Part shown: one piece after another, positions 1-10,304 of the stretch
How positions within the stretch are numbered: position 1 is the stretch's first letter
Layout of the letters: each line of letters begins with the position of its first letter
Source: Pseudomonas sp. ATCC 13867
GTDB lineage: Bacteria; Pseudomonadota; Gammaproteobacteria; Pseudomonadales; Pseudomonadaceae
Assembly (NCBI RefSeq): GCF_000349845.1
Contig: NC_020829.1
Location: 1,550,001-1,614,000, forward strand
Direction: 5' to 3'
Length of the DNA stretch: 64,000 nucleotides
Position numbers and translations under genes: made by a program
Notes under the pieces: model-generated
Told to the model about the DNA's origin: nothing
The model's database searches: none
What the model saw: only the letters and a program-made list of their open reading frames with translations

Positions 1-504
1 CATGGCGTTGAGCACCACCAGGCGAGCGTCGTCGACAGTGCAGTCGGAATATTCGAAACCGCGGCTGATGTCGGCCTTCAGCGGGCTTTGCGGGCCAAAG
101 CGCAGGCCACGGGAGGCCGGCAGTTTTTCGCGCTTGCCCAGGTGGTCGTAGAGGAACAGGCCGGCGCGGATCATCCAGGCCGGACGCAGGTGCGGTCGGT
201 GCGGCAGAACGAAGCGCAGCGGGTGGACGATGTGCGGCGCCTTGGCCAGCAGCACTTCGCGTTCGGCCAAGGCTTCGCGCACCAGGCGGAACTCATGGTG
301 TTCGAGGTAGCGCAGGCCGCCGTGGATGAGCTTGCTGCTGGCGGAGGAGGTGTGGCTGGCGAGGTCGTGCTGTTCGCAGAGGAACACCGAGAGGCCGCGC
401 CCGGCGGCGTCCGCCGCGATACCCACGCCATTGATGCCGCCGCCGACGACGGCCAGGTCATAGACTTCAGCCAGGGGCGCGTTGCGCGAGCGGGTTGAGT
501 TCAT
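1..504 (-). CDS. glpD: Aerobic glycerol-3-phosphate dehydrogenase, N-terminal part (truncated by window edge)
   Basis: Only the first 168 codons are present; the gene runs off the left edge. The enzyme oxidises glycerol-3-phosphate to dihydroxyacetone phosphate at the inner membrane and passes electrons to quinone. The N-terminus carries a dinucleotide-binding glycine motif (VVGGGINGVGIA, about residues 19-30) for FAD, followed by SSASSKLIHGGLRYLE, which is typical of GlpD. The ATG at 502-504 follows directly after a GlpR-type operator region. It is the last gene of a glpK-glpR-glpD array on this strand, and GlpR repression is likely. Identity is firm; the C-terminal part cannot be assessed. 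Confidence 0.95.
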   Translation of the reverse strand, partial: MNSTRSRNAPLAEVYDLAVVGGGINGVGIAADAAGRGLSVFLCEQHDLASHTSSASSKLIHGGLRYLEHHEFRLVREALAEREVLLAKAPHIVHPLRFVLPHRPHLRPAWMIRAGLFLYDHLGKREKLPASRGLRFGPQSPLKADISRGFEYSDCTVDDARLVVLNAM

Positions 505-535
505 GGGGGCCGCCTCGAGTGGAAATGAACGTATT

Positions 536-555
536 TATGTTCGTTTTCGAAAATA
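536..555. promoter_or_regulatory. GlpR operator in the glpD leader
   Basis: TATGTTCG-TTTT-CGAAAATA is an imperfect palindrome that fits the known GlpR consensus (WATKYTCG-WWWW-CGAACATW type) at nearly every position. Related half-sites flank it: GAAC...GTTC at 527-541 and CATGAACGAAATATG at 565-579. It lies 32 bp upstream of the glpD start and downstream of glpR. It is inferred that GlpR silences glpD here until glycerol-3-phosphate is present. Confidence 0.7.
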
Positions 556-649
556 TCTTAGTTCCATGAACGAAATATGACCAGTTCAAGGCGCGAAATC
601 GCGCGGGCGTTCGTCAGATTATTCGAAATTGAAAAGACTGGAGTGGCGT

Positions 650-1405
650 TCAGACCAGCTCGAGCTGGACCTTGTGCTGTGTCAGCAGGCGTGCCACGGC
701 GGCGGGTGGCGGGCTGTCGGTGAACACGCGGTTGACCAGGGCGATCGGGCCCAGGCGCACCACGGCGTTGCGCCCGAACTTGCTGGAGTCTGCGGCGAGG
801 AACACCTGCCGGGCGTTGTCGATGATGGCGCGGGAGACGCGCACTTCCTGGTAGTCGAAGTCCAGCAGGCTGCCGTCTTCGTCGATGCCGCTGATCCCGA
901 CCACGGCGAAGTCGACGCGGAACTGCTCGATGAAGTCCACCGCCGCCTGGCCGACCACGCCGCCGTCGCCGCGCACGGTGCCGCCGGCGACCAGCACTTC
1001 GAAGTCGTCCTTGCCGGCGAGGATGCTGGCCACGTGCAGGTTGTTGGTGATGATCTTCAGGTGGCGATGGCCGAGCAGGGCGCGGGCGATGGCTTCGGTG
1101 GTGGTGCCGATGTTGATGAACAACGAGGCGTTGTCCGGGATGTGCCCGGCGATGGCTTCCGCGATGCGCTGCTTCTCGTCGCGCATCTGGTCGGCGCGGG
1201 TGTTGTAGGCGGTGTTCTCGATGCTCGAATCCCAGGCCGCGCCGCCGTGGTAGCGGCGCAGCAGGCTCTGTTCGGCGAGCTGGTTGATGTCGCGGCGGAT
1301 GGTCTGCGGGGTCACGGTGAACTGCTGGGCGAGCTCCTCGATGCTCAGGTAGCCACGTTCACGGACCAGGTCGAGGATGCTTTGCTGTCGGGGTGGCAGG
1401 TTCAT
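650..1405 (-). CDS. glpR: Glycerol-3-phosphate regulon repressor, DeoR family
   Basis: This 251-aa protein has the DeoR-family layout. An N-terminal winged helix (about residues 3-57, with [13 protein letters not shown] as recognition helix) is followed by a sugar-phosphate isomerase-like sensor domain with [14 protein letters not shown] and [11 protein letters not shown]. It represses glp genes until glycerol-3-phosphate binds. It lies between glpK and glpD on the same strand, with a REP doublet separating it from glpK and a candidate GlpR operator in front of glpD. Length matches family members (about 250 aa). Start is the ATG at 1403-1405. Identification rests on sequence family and context together. 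Confidence 0.95.
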   Translation of the reverse strand: MNLPPRQQSILDLVRERGYLSIEELAQQFTVTPQTIRRDINQLAEQSLLRRYHGGAAWDSSIENTAYNTRADQMRDEKQRIAEAIAGHIPDNASLFINIGTTTEAIARALLGHRHLKIITNNLHVASILAGKDDFEVLVAGGTVRGDGGVVGQAAVDFIEQFRVDFAVVGISGIDEDGSLLDFDYQEVRVSRAIIDNARQVFLAADSSKFGRNAVVRLGPIALVNRVFTDSPPPAAVARLLTQHKVQLELV

Positions 1406-1473
1406 GCGCGGTGCTCGTGCGGACGGGCCGAAGGGGCAAGGATGCCGGAGTGGGCAGGGTATGTCATGAACTT

Positions 1474-1547
1474 GTGGGAGCGAGCTTGCTCGCTAACCCC
1501 ACTTGGCACGTCGGCATCAGGCGGTTAGCGAGCAAGCTCGCTCCTAC
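1474..1547. repeat. REP doublet (REPIN) between glpK and glpR
   Basis: GTGGGAGCGAGCTTGCTCGC at 1474 and its inverted partner GCGAGCAAGCTCGCTCCTAC ending at 1547 form head-to-head copies of the Pseudomonas extragenic palindrome. Such pairs are non-autonomous elements mobilised by RAYT transposases, none of which is encoded here. The pair sits in the glpK-glpR gap, so it may affect transcript stability between these two genes. Confidence 0.9.
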
Positions 1548-1562
1548 AAAGAGCCATGCGCG

Positions 1563-3155
<1,593 letters not shown>

Positions 3156-3248
3156 TCATCCGCGTCGGTGAAGCGAACACCGTGCAGTGCGCCACACCTT
3201 GGCTTACTGTTATGCGCTGGAAAGCCGCCTGCGAGAAGCCTGCCGATC

Positions 3249-3719
3249 ATGACCCCCGCCATCGACCTGCTGAAAAAGAACCGCGCCGAACACCAGGTGC
3301 TGAGCTACGAGCACGACCCCAAGGCGCCGTCCTATGGCCTGGAGGCCGCCGAGAAACTCAACCTCGACCCGGCGCGGGTATTCAAGACGCTGCTGGCGGC
3401 GAGCGAGAAGGGTGAACTGCTGGTGGCGGTGGTGCCGGTAGTGGGCAGCCTGGACCTCAAGGCGCTGGCCCACGCGGCGGGCGTGAAGAAGGCCGACATG
3501 GCCGACCCCAACGCTGCGCAGCGCGCCACCGGCTACCTGGTGGGCGGCATCAGCCCGCTGGGACAGAAGAAGCGCCTGCGCACCTTTATCGACGAATCCG
3601 CCCAGGGCTTCCCGACCATCCATGTCAGCGCCGGCCGGCGCGGGCTGGAAGTGGAACTGAGCGCCGCGACCCTGGCGGGCCTGACCTCGGCGAAATTCGC
3701 GCCCATCGGTCGAAGCTGA
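3249..3719 (+). CDS. ybaK: Cys-tRNA(Pro)/Cys-tRNA(Cys) deacylase, YbaK/EbsC family
   Basis: This 156-aa protein belongs to the YbaK branch of the trans-editing aminoacyl-tRNA deacylases, which hydrolyse Cys-tRNA(Pro) made in error by prolyl-tRNA synthetase. Family hallmarks seen are HDPKAPSYGLEAAEKL near the N-terminus, VFKTLLA, the conserved Lys in LDLKALAHAAGVKKA, and YLVGGISPLGQKKRL. The ATG at 3249 was chosen because the protein then begins MTPAIDLLKKN as in homologues; the reading frame is open much further upstream, but that stretch is antisense to glpK. Divergent from glpK. Function is by family; substrate specificity is not proven. Confidence 0.9.
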   Translation: MTPAIDLLKKNRAEHQVLSYEHDPKAPSYGLEAAEKLNLDPARVFKTLLAASEKGELLVAVVPVVGSLDLKALAHAAGVKKADMADPNAAQRATGYLVGGISPLGQKKRLRTFIDESAQGFPTIHVSAGRRGLEVELSAATLAGLTSAKFAPIGRS

Positions 3720-3825
3720 TCGGTCGCTGCTTGTTGAAGCGGGCGGGGGACTGTCTGGCCCCTTCTGTACGGTTCGTGCTCCATCGGCTTCTGTCATGCT
3801 CGGGCATCACTTTCAGGAGACTGCC

Positions 3826-4608
3826 ATGCAACTCGATTTCCATCAGGTGGACGCCTTCACCGACCGTCCCTTCGCCGGCAACCCGGCGATGGTTTACCGC
3901 CTCGATGCCTGGCTGGCCGATGAGTTGATGCAGAGGATCGCCGCCGAGCACAACCTGTCCGAGACCGCTTTCCTGGTGCAGGAGGCCGAAGGCTGGCGCA
4001 TCCGCTGGTTCACCCCGACCGCCGAGGTGCCGCTGTGCGGCCATGCCACGCTGGCCAGCGCCCATGTGCTGTTCGAGGTGTTCGGCGAGCCGGGCCAGTC
4101 CCTGGAACTCAACTCGCAATCCGGGCCGCTGCGGGTGTTCCGCGAGGAAGGCCGGCTGGCCCTGGATTTCCCCGCGCAGCCGCCGAGCGAGGTGGGCAGC
4201 ACCGTGGAACTGGAACAGGCGCTGGGCCTGCCGGTGGTGGACGCCCTGAACACGCCGGTGCACCTGCTGGTGCTGCTGGAGTCCGAGCAGGCCGTGCGTA
4301 GTTGCTCGCCCGACTTCGCGGCGCTGTCGCGGATGCCGTACCTGGGCGTGATCGTCACCGCGCGTGGCGACGACTATGACTTCGTCTCGCGCTTCTTCGC
4401 CCCGGCCATCGGCCTCAACGAAGACCCGGTGACCGGCGCCGCCCATTGCAGCCTGATCCCTTACTGGTCGCAGCGTCTGAACAAGTTGCAGATGCGCGCC
4501 TACCAGTGCTCGGCGCGCGGCGGTGAACTGTGGTGCCGCCTCGAGGGCGACCGGGTGCGCATCGCTGGCCACGCGCGGCTGATCGCCAGTGGCCGGATGG
4601 TCCTCTGA
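3826..4608 (+). CDS. PhzF-family isomerase/epimerase
   Basis: This 260-aa protein has the PhzF fold signature: N-terminal FHQVDAFTDRPFAGNPAMV, a central LCGHATLASAHVLFE and a C-terminal NEDPVTGAAHCSLIPYW. The conserved acidic residue of the phenazine enzyme corresponds to Glu in HNLSETAF. Members catalyse isomerisations on small carboxylates, but most, including this one, have no known substrate. There are no phenazine genes nearby, so a phenazine role is not implied. A strong ribosome binding site (CAGGAGA at 3814-3820) supports the ATG at 3826 over an earlier ATG at 3796. Cytoplasmic. Confidence 0.88.
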   Translation: MQLDFHQVDAFTDRPFAGNPAMVYRLDAWLADELMQRIAAEHNLSETAFLVQEAEGWRIRWFTPTAEVPLCGHATLASAHVLFEVFGEPGQSLELNSQSGPLRVFREEGRLALDFPAQPPSEVGSTVELEQALGLPVVDALNTPVHLLVLLESEQAVRSCSPDFAALSRMPYLGVIVTARGDDYDFVSRFFAPAIGLNEDPVTGAAHCSLIPYWSQRLNKLQMRAYQCSARGGELWCRLEGDRVRIAGHARLIASGRMVL

Positions 4609-4611
4609 GGT

Positions 4612-5697
4612 TCAGCGCTGGTGGCCGAGGGCCTGGTGCGCTTCCACGCTGCCCTGGGCGGGGAACAGCACCAGGTGCTCGGCGGCGACGCTGATGCCCA
4701 CTTCATCGCCGGGCTGGTGATCGGCGTGGCTGGGGAAGATCGACTCCAGCAGGGTGCCCGTGGGCAACTGCAGGCGGTAGAGGGTCGCCGCGCCCAGGAA
4801 TGACTTGCCGACGATCCGCGCCTTCAGCGTGCCATCGGTCGCGGGGACCAGGTCGTCCGGGCGCAGCAGCACGTCCACCGCGCAGCCGTCGGGCAGGTTG
4901 TAGGCGCGGTTGCCGCGCAGCACGCCCAGTTCGGTCTGCACCGCATCGGCTCCGTGCATCTGGCCGCGAATGAAATAGCCCTGGCCGACGAAGCTGGCGA
5001 CGAAGGGCGTCTGCGGCTCGTGGTAGAGATTGAACGGGGTGTCCCACTGCTCCAGCACGCCGTGGCGGAACACACCGACGTGGTCGCTGACGGCGAAGGC
5101 CTCTTCCTGGTCGTGGGTGACCAGGATCGCGCTGGTGCCGCGCGCCTTGAGGATGTCGCGTACCTCGTGGCTGAGCTGGCGGCGCAACTCCACGTCGAGG
5201 TTGGAGAAGGGTTCGTCGAGCAGCAGCAGTTGTGGCTGCGGGGCCAGCGCGCGGGCCAGGGCCACGCGTTGCTGCTGGCCGCCGGAGAGTTCGTGCGGGT
5301 AACGCTGGCCGAGGCGGTCGAGCTTCACCAACTGCAGCAGTTCGGTGACGATGCGCTCGCGCTCGGGATGCTTGCGGATGCCGAAGGCGATGTTGTCCGC
5401 CACCGACAGGTGCGGGAACAGCGCGTAGTCCTGGAACACCATGCCGATCCGGCGCTTCTCCGGCGACAGGGTGAAGCCGGGGCGGGAAATCACTTCGCCG
5501 GCCAGTTCGATGCGCCCGCTCTGCACCGGCTCGAAACCGGCGATGGCGCGCAGGGTGGTGGTCTTGCCGCAGCCCGAGGGGCCGAGCAGGCAGCCGATGT
5601 CGCCGGCGTTCAGGTGCAGGCTGACGCCTTGCACCACACGCTGCTGTTCATAGCCACAGGAAAGATCGTCGAGGGTGAGCAGTAGCGTTTGGGTCAT
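4612..5697 (-). CDS. ABC transporter ATP-binding protein, FbpC/spermidine-type (orphan)
   Basis: This 361-aa ATPase has Walker A GPSGCGKTT (about residues 39-47), Q-loop QDYALFPH, signature LSGGQQQR, Walker B LLLLDEP and the H-loop THDQEEAFAVSD. A C-terminal TOBE-like domain (about residues 240-361) is typical of ferric-iron, sulfate or polyamine importers, closest in style to FbpC. No permease or binding-protein gene adjoins it, so its partners must be encoded elsewhere. It is convergent with the PhzF gene (4 bp gap). Upstream lies a palindromic element occupying the whole gap to argF. Transported substrate is unknown; ferric iron is a guess from subfamily. Confidence 0.88.
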   Translation of the reverse strand: MTQTLLLTLDDLSCGYEQQRVVQGVSLHLNAGDIGCLLGPSGCGKTTTLRAIAGFEPVQSGRIELAGEVISRPGFTLSPEKRRIGMVFQDYALFPHLSVADNIAFGIRKHPERERIVTELLQLVKLDRLGQRYPHELSGGQQQRVALARALAPQPQLLLLDEPFSNLDVELRRQLSHEVRDILKARGTSAILVTHDQEEAFAVSDHVGVFRHGVLEQWDTPFNLYHEPQTPFVASFVGQGYFIRGQMHGADAVQTELGVLRGNRAYNLPDGCAVDVLLRPDDLVPATDGTLKARIVGKSFLGAATLYRLQLPTGTLLESIFPSHADHQPGDEVGISVAAEHLVLFPAQGSVEAHQALGHQR

Positions 5698-5705
5698 TGA
5701 ACGTA

Positions 5706-5846
5706 GAGCCTGTTCAGAATCTCGCCGAGCGCAGTCCGGGCCAGGCGGAATCAGGTAAAAAAGCGCAGTTTACGCCTGCTGAATGAGCATTTTTTACCTG
5801 ATTCCAACGCCGCCCGGGGCCGCGCAGGCAGATTATGGGCAGGCTC
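5706..5846. mobile_element. Palindromic MITE-like element filling the argF-ABC gap
   Basis: The 141-bp spacer folds as one long imperfect palindrome. Arms 5706-5762 and 5790-5846 match at 39 of 57 positions. The outer 7 bp are identical (GAGCCTG / CAGGCTC) and the inner 16 bp are perfect (GGAATCAGGTAAAAAA at 5747-5762 with its complement at 5790-5805), leaving a 27-nt loop. The right end abuts the argF stop codon and the left end is 8 bp from the next start. There is no coding content and no obvious target duplication. A non-autonomous mobile element, or a large terminator/processing hairpin, would both fit. Confidence 0.6.
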
Positions 5847-6764
<918 letters not shown>

Positions 6765-7051
6765 GGTTCGTACCTACTACTTATTCTCAGAATCGGGCCG
6801 AGGTACCGACCGGCTTTCGTGAGAAAAAACGGGCTGAACCTGCGGCGGGACCGCATGGAGCGGAAAATGGGGGAAGGCGCGATCCTATAAGGAAATGACG
6901 GATCTACGCAAGTTTCGCACAGCGCAGGGCTCTGGGACGTTTCCGACGGCTTTAGAGGCGGTGGACTACATACGTGCTCCAGGGGCGATTGGTAGCTTTT
7001 CGCCGCCATCAGAAGGTGGTGTATCCGTTTCATCCCCTAAGGAGTTGTTTC

Positions 7052-7489
7052 ATGAAGAAGTTCTGGATGTCCGCTGCCATCACCGCCGTGATTGCCACCG
7101 CCGGCGGCTGCACCACCTACAATATCAGCCAGCCGAGCGCTGCGCTGGACCAGGAAGTCAAGACTGGCCTGAAGGCCGATGTCGCCGTAGGTGAGACCAT
7201 CAGCGGTCAATCCCAGGTCAACGTCCTGTTCGGTTTCCTGAAGTTCGGCGGCGACTCCCAGTTCGCCGACGGCGTGACCTACGGTGGCGAATCCGGCGGC
7301 CTGGGTCTGGGTGCCTTCGACCCGGTCTCCAGCGCCAAGGCGGCGGCGGCCTTCAAGGCAGTGAAGAGCTCCGGCTCCGACCTGATCGTGGCGCCGCGCT
7401 ATGAAGTGAACGTCCAGGATTACTTCATCTTCAAGAAAGTCGACGTCAAGGTCACCGGCAACAAGGGCTCGATCAAGAGCATCCACTGA
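7052..7489 (+). CDS. Small secreted lipoprotein, function unknown
   Basis: This 145-aa protein has a signal sequence MKKFWMSAAITAVIATAG ending in a lipobox-like A-G-G-C with Cys about 20, so it is predicted to be lipidated and exported. The mature part is Gly/Ala-rich with few hydrophobic stretches and ends in a Lys-rich segment. It probably corresponds to the hypothetical lipoprotein found beside argF in P. aeruginosa (recalled synteny). The RBS TAAGGAG (7038-7044) supports the ATG at 7052 instead of an earlier in-frame start at 6974. A stable hairpin follows the stop. I cannot assign a function. Confidence 0.8.
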   Translation: MKKFWMSAAITAVIATAGGCTTYNISQPSAALDQEVKTGLKADVAVGETISGQSQVNVLFGFLKFGGDSQFADGVTYGGESGGLGLGAFDPVSSAKAAAAFKAVKSSGSDLIVAPRYEVNVQDYFIFKKVDVKVTGNKGSIKSIH

Positions 7490-7497
7490 GCCGCCCT

Positions 7498-7520
7498 GCC
7501 GGCGGGATGATCCCGCCGGC
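7498..7520 (+). terminator. Hairpin after the lipoprotein gene
   Basis: GCCGGCGGGA-TGA-TCCCGCCGGC is a perfect 10-bp stem starting 8 bases after the stop codon. No run of T follows, so termination efficiency or rho-independence is uncertain; 3' end protection is an alternative. Confidence 0.55.
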
Positions 7521-7691
7521 GCATTGCGCGGGTGCCTCGGTGTCCGCGCGATCCTTCCATCCTCCCCCCTGATGCCCCCCGATTCACCCGACTGACGCTA
7601 GTGGCGTTCGTCGTATCCCCGCTCCATAGTGCTTGCTCGACAAGACGACCGGCCCCATGAGGCGCCGGCGACAACAATAACGAGGCGAGCC

Positions 7692-9785
7692 ATGAGCAAG
7701 ACCCTCCACCACCGTGCGTGCCATCTGTGCGAGGCCATCTGCGGCCTGACCATCGAGACCGAGGATGAGCGCATCCTCTCGATCAAGGGCGATCCGCAGG
7801 ATAGTTTCAGCCGCGGGCATGTTTGCCCCAAGGCCGTCGCGCTGCAGGACATCCAGAATGACCCGGACCGCCTGCGCCAACCGATGCGCCGCGTCGGCGA
7901 GGAGTGGCAACCGATTGGCTGGGACGAGGCTTTCGAGCTGGTCGCCACGCGCCTGGCGGAGATCCGTTCACGCCACGGCAACGATGCCGTGGCCGTGTAC
8001 CAGGGCAATCCCAGCGTGCACAACTACGGGCTGATGACCCACAGCAACTACTTCCTCGGCCAGTTGAAAACGCGCAACCGCTATTCGGCGACGTCGGTGG
8101 ACCAGTTGCCGCACCACCTGGTGAGCCAGCAGATGTTCGGCCACGGCCTGCTGATCCCGATCCCGGACATCGACCATACCGATTTCATGCTGATCCTCGG
8201 TGGCAACCCACTGGCATCCAACGGCAGCATCATGACCGTACCGGATGTGGAGAAGCGTCTGAAAACGCTGAAGTCGCGGGGCGGCAAGCTGGTGGTCGTC
8301 GATCCGCGCCGTACCGAGACGGCGGCGCTGGCCGACCGGCACCTGTTCGTCCGCCCCGGCGAGGACGCGGCGCTGCTGCTGGGTATTCTCGATACGTTGT
8401 TCAGCGAAAACCTGCTCCGCCAGACACACCTGCCGGTAACCGGCCTGGACGCGGTGCGCGAGGCACTGAAACCGTTCAAGGTCGAGGCGCTGGCCGAACG
8501 CTGTGGCGTGCCGGCGCAGGACATTCGCCAGCTGGCGCGCGACTTCGCCGCCGCCGACAAGGCCGTCTGCTATGGGCGCATGGGTGTTTCGACGCAGGTG
8601 TTCGGCAGCCTCTGCCAGTGGCTGGTGCAACTGATCAACCTGCTCACCGGCAACCTCGACCGCGTGGGCGGCACGCTGTGCACCACGCCGGCGGTGGACC
8701 TGGTGGCGACTACCTCCGGTGGCGCCTTCAACCGCTGGCGGAGCCGCGTGTCCGGCTTGCCGGAGTACGGCGGCGAGCTGCCGGTGGCGGCGCTGGCGGA
8801 GGAAATGCTGAGCGAAGGGGAGGGGCAGGTCCGCGCGCTGGTGACGGTGGCGGGCAACCCGGTGTTGTCCACGCCCAATGGCCGGCGCCTGGAACAGGCA
8901 CTGGACGGCCTGGAGTTCATGCTCAGCATCGATCTCTACATCAACGAGACGACGCGCTACGCCGACCTGATCCTGCCGCCCACCGCGCCGCTGGAGCACG
9001 ATCACTACGACACCACCTTCAATGTCTTCGCGGTGCGCAACGTCACCCGCTTCAACGAGGCGGTGCTGTCCAGGCCGCAGGGCGCGCTGCACGACTGGGA
9101 GATCTTCGTCGGTCTGGCCAAGGCCTACGCCGCGCGCATGGGCGGTGAGCTGAAACCAACGATGGCGCCGGAGCAGATGATCGAAATGGGGCTGCGTTTC
9201 GGCCCCTATGGCGATGCGTCCGAACACAAGCTCAACCTGGCGCGGCTGCGCGAGTATCCCCACGGGCTGGACCTCGGGCCGCTGCGGCCCAACCTTGCTG
9301 CGCGCCTGAAGACTGCCAGCCGGAGTGTCGAGGCCGCCCCGGAAATCCTGCTGAACGACCTGCGACGCTTCGCCGATGCCCAGGCACCGGCGCTGGATCA
9401 ACTGCTGCTGATTGGCCGTCGCCATGTGCGCAGCAACAATTCCTGGATGCACAACTATCGCCGCCTGGTGAAGGGCAAACCGCGCCACCAACTGCTCATG
9501 CACCCGCAGGACCTCGCGTCGCGCGGGCTGGTCGACGGCCAGAAAGTGCGAGTGCGCTCGCGGGTCGGCAGCATCGAGATCGAGGTGGCGGCCAGTGACG
9601 AGGTGATGGCCGGCGTGGTCAGCCTGCCCCACGGCTGGGGGCACGGGCGGCCGGGCGTGCAGTTGTCCATCGCCCGCGAACAGGGTGGGGTGAGCGCCAA
9701 CGACCTGACCGACGAACGCCACCTGGATGCGCTCTCCGGCAACACGGCGCTCAATGGCGTGCCGGTGGAGGTCGAGGCGGCCTGA
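7692..9785 (+). CDS. Molybdopterin-dependent oxidoreductase, formate dehydrogenase/BisC-like
   Basis: This 697-aa protein belongs to the DMSO-reductase family of bis-MGD molybdoenzymes. At its N-terminus it has a [4Fe-4S] motif C-x2-C-x3-C (in RACHLCEAICG) completed by Cys in GHVCPKA. The core has the family pattern GNPSVHNYG, ILGGNPLASNGS, and a C-terminal MopB-binding domain starting near IGRRHVRSNNSWMHN. It has no Tat signal, so it is cytoplasmic. Substrate is unknown; assignment stops at the family. The start at 7692 follows GAGGCGAG and aligns the first Cys motif close to the N-terminus. No subunit genes adjoin, so it looks like a single-subunit enzyme. Confidence 0.87.
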   Translation: MSKTLHHRACHLCEAICGLTIETEDERILSIKGDPQDSFSRGHVCPKAVALQDIQNDPDRLRQPMRRVGEEWQPIGWDEAFELVATRLAEIRSRHGNDAVAVYQGNPSVHNYGLMTHSNYFLGQLKTRNRYSATSVDQLPHHLVSQQMFGHGLLIPIPDIDHTDFMLILGGNPLASNGSIMTVPDVEKRLKTLKSRGGKLVVVDPRRTETAALADRHLFVRPGEDAALLLGILDTLFSENLLRQTHLPVTGLDAVREALKPFKVEALAERCGVPAQDIRQLARDFAAADKAVCYGRMGVSTQVFGSLCQWLVQLINLLTGNLDRVGGTLCTTPAVDLVATTSGGAFNRWRSRVSGLPEYGGELPVAALAEEMLSEGEGQVRALVTVAGNPVLSTPNGRRLEQALDGLEFMLSIDLYINETTRYADLILPPTAPLEHDHYDTTFNVFAVRNVTRFNEAVLSRPQGALHDWEIFVGLAKAYAARMGGELKPTMAPEQMIEMGLRFGPYGDASEHKLNLARLREYPHGLDLGPLRPNLAARLKTASRSVEAAPEILLNDLRRFADAQAPALDQLLLIGRRHVRSNNSWMHNYRRLVKGKPRHQLLMHPQDLASRGLVDGQKVRVRSRVGSIEIEVAASDEVMAGVVSLPHGWGHGRPGVQLSIAREQGGVSANDLTDERHLDALSGNTALNGVPVEVEAA

Positions 9786-9917
9786 CAAGCTGACGCACGT
9801 CACCTGCAAAGCCGAGCGTTGTACTCGGCTTTGCAGTACAATGCGCGGTACCGTGCCGGCCAAAGCCCACCGTGGGGATTGCCGGGTCAGTATCTGATAG
9901 TTCAGCCGAGGAAGTTC

Positions 9918-10244
9918 ATGGATATCATCGATACCATCAAAGAGCAGATCGCCAACAACCCTGTCCTGCTGTACATGAAGGGTTCGCCGAACGCTCCCCA
10001 GTGCGGTTTCTCGTCCCGCGCCGCACAGGTGCTGATGGCTTGCGGCGAGAAGTTCGCCTACGTGGATATCCTGCAGAACCCGGAAATCCGCGCCAACCTG
10101 CCCAAGTACGCCAACTGGCCGACCTTCCCGCAACTGTGGGTCGGCGGTGAGCTGGTCGGCGGCAGCGACATCCTGGCCGAGATGTTCGAGAAGGGTGAGC
10201 TGCAACCGCTGATCAAGGAAGCCGTAGGCAAGGCCGACGCCTGA
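9918..10244 (+). CDS. grxD: Monothiol glutaredoxin, Grx4 family
   Basis: This 108-aa monothiol glutaredoxin binds and transfers [2Fe-2S] clusters with glutathione and BolA-type partners. The active site is CGFS (in PQCGFSSRA, Cys about 30), and the glutathione-binding WPTFPQLWVGGELVGGSDI follows. Length is typical of bacterial Grx4 (105-115 aa). The RBS GAGGAAG (9908-9914) picks the ATG at 9918 over upstream in-frame starts. The gene ends at a strong intrinsic terminator. Its neighbourhood (bfrB, bfd, peroxiredoxin) is consistent with iron and redox homeostasis. Confidence 0.95.
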   Translation: MDIIDTIKEQIANNPVLLYMKGSPNAPQCGFSSRAAQVLMACGEKFAYVDILQNPEIRANLPKYANWPTFPQLWVGGELVGGSDILAEMFEKGELQPLIKEAVGKADA

Positions 10245-10261
10245 GTCTTTCCTGCTGCCGC

Positions 10262-10294
10262 ACAAAGCCCCGCTTCGGCGGGGCTTTGTTTTTG
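10262..10294 (+). terminator. Intrinsic terminator of grxD
   Basis: A 12-bp GC-rich stem ACAAAGCCCCGC / GCGGGGCTTTGT with a TTCG tetraloop is followed by a run of T. The next gene starts only 11 bases after it. Confidence 0.92.
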
Positions 10295-10304
10295 GGAAAA
10301 ACAA

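Noticed and set aside
3826..4608. A phenazine biosynthesis gene
   Set aside because: PhzF-family proteins are widespread and no other phz genes are nearby.
5706..5846. An insertion sequence remnant encoding transposase
   Set aside because: No reading frame or transposase motif is present; at most a non-autonomous element.
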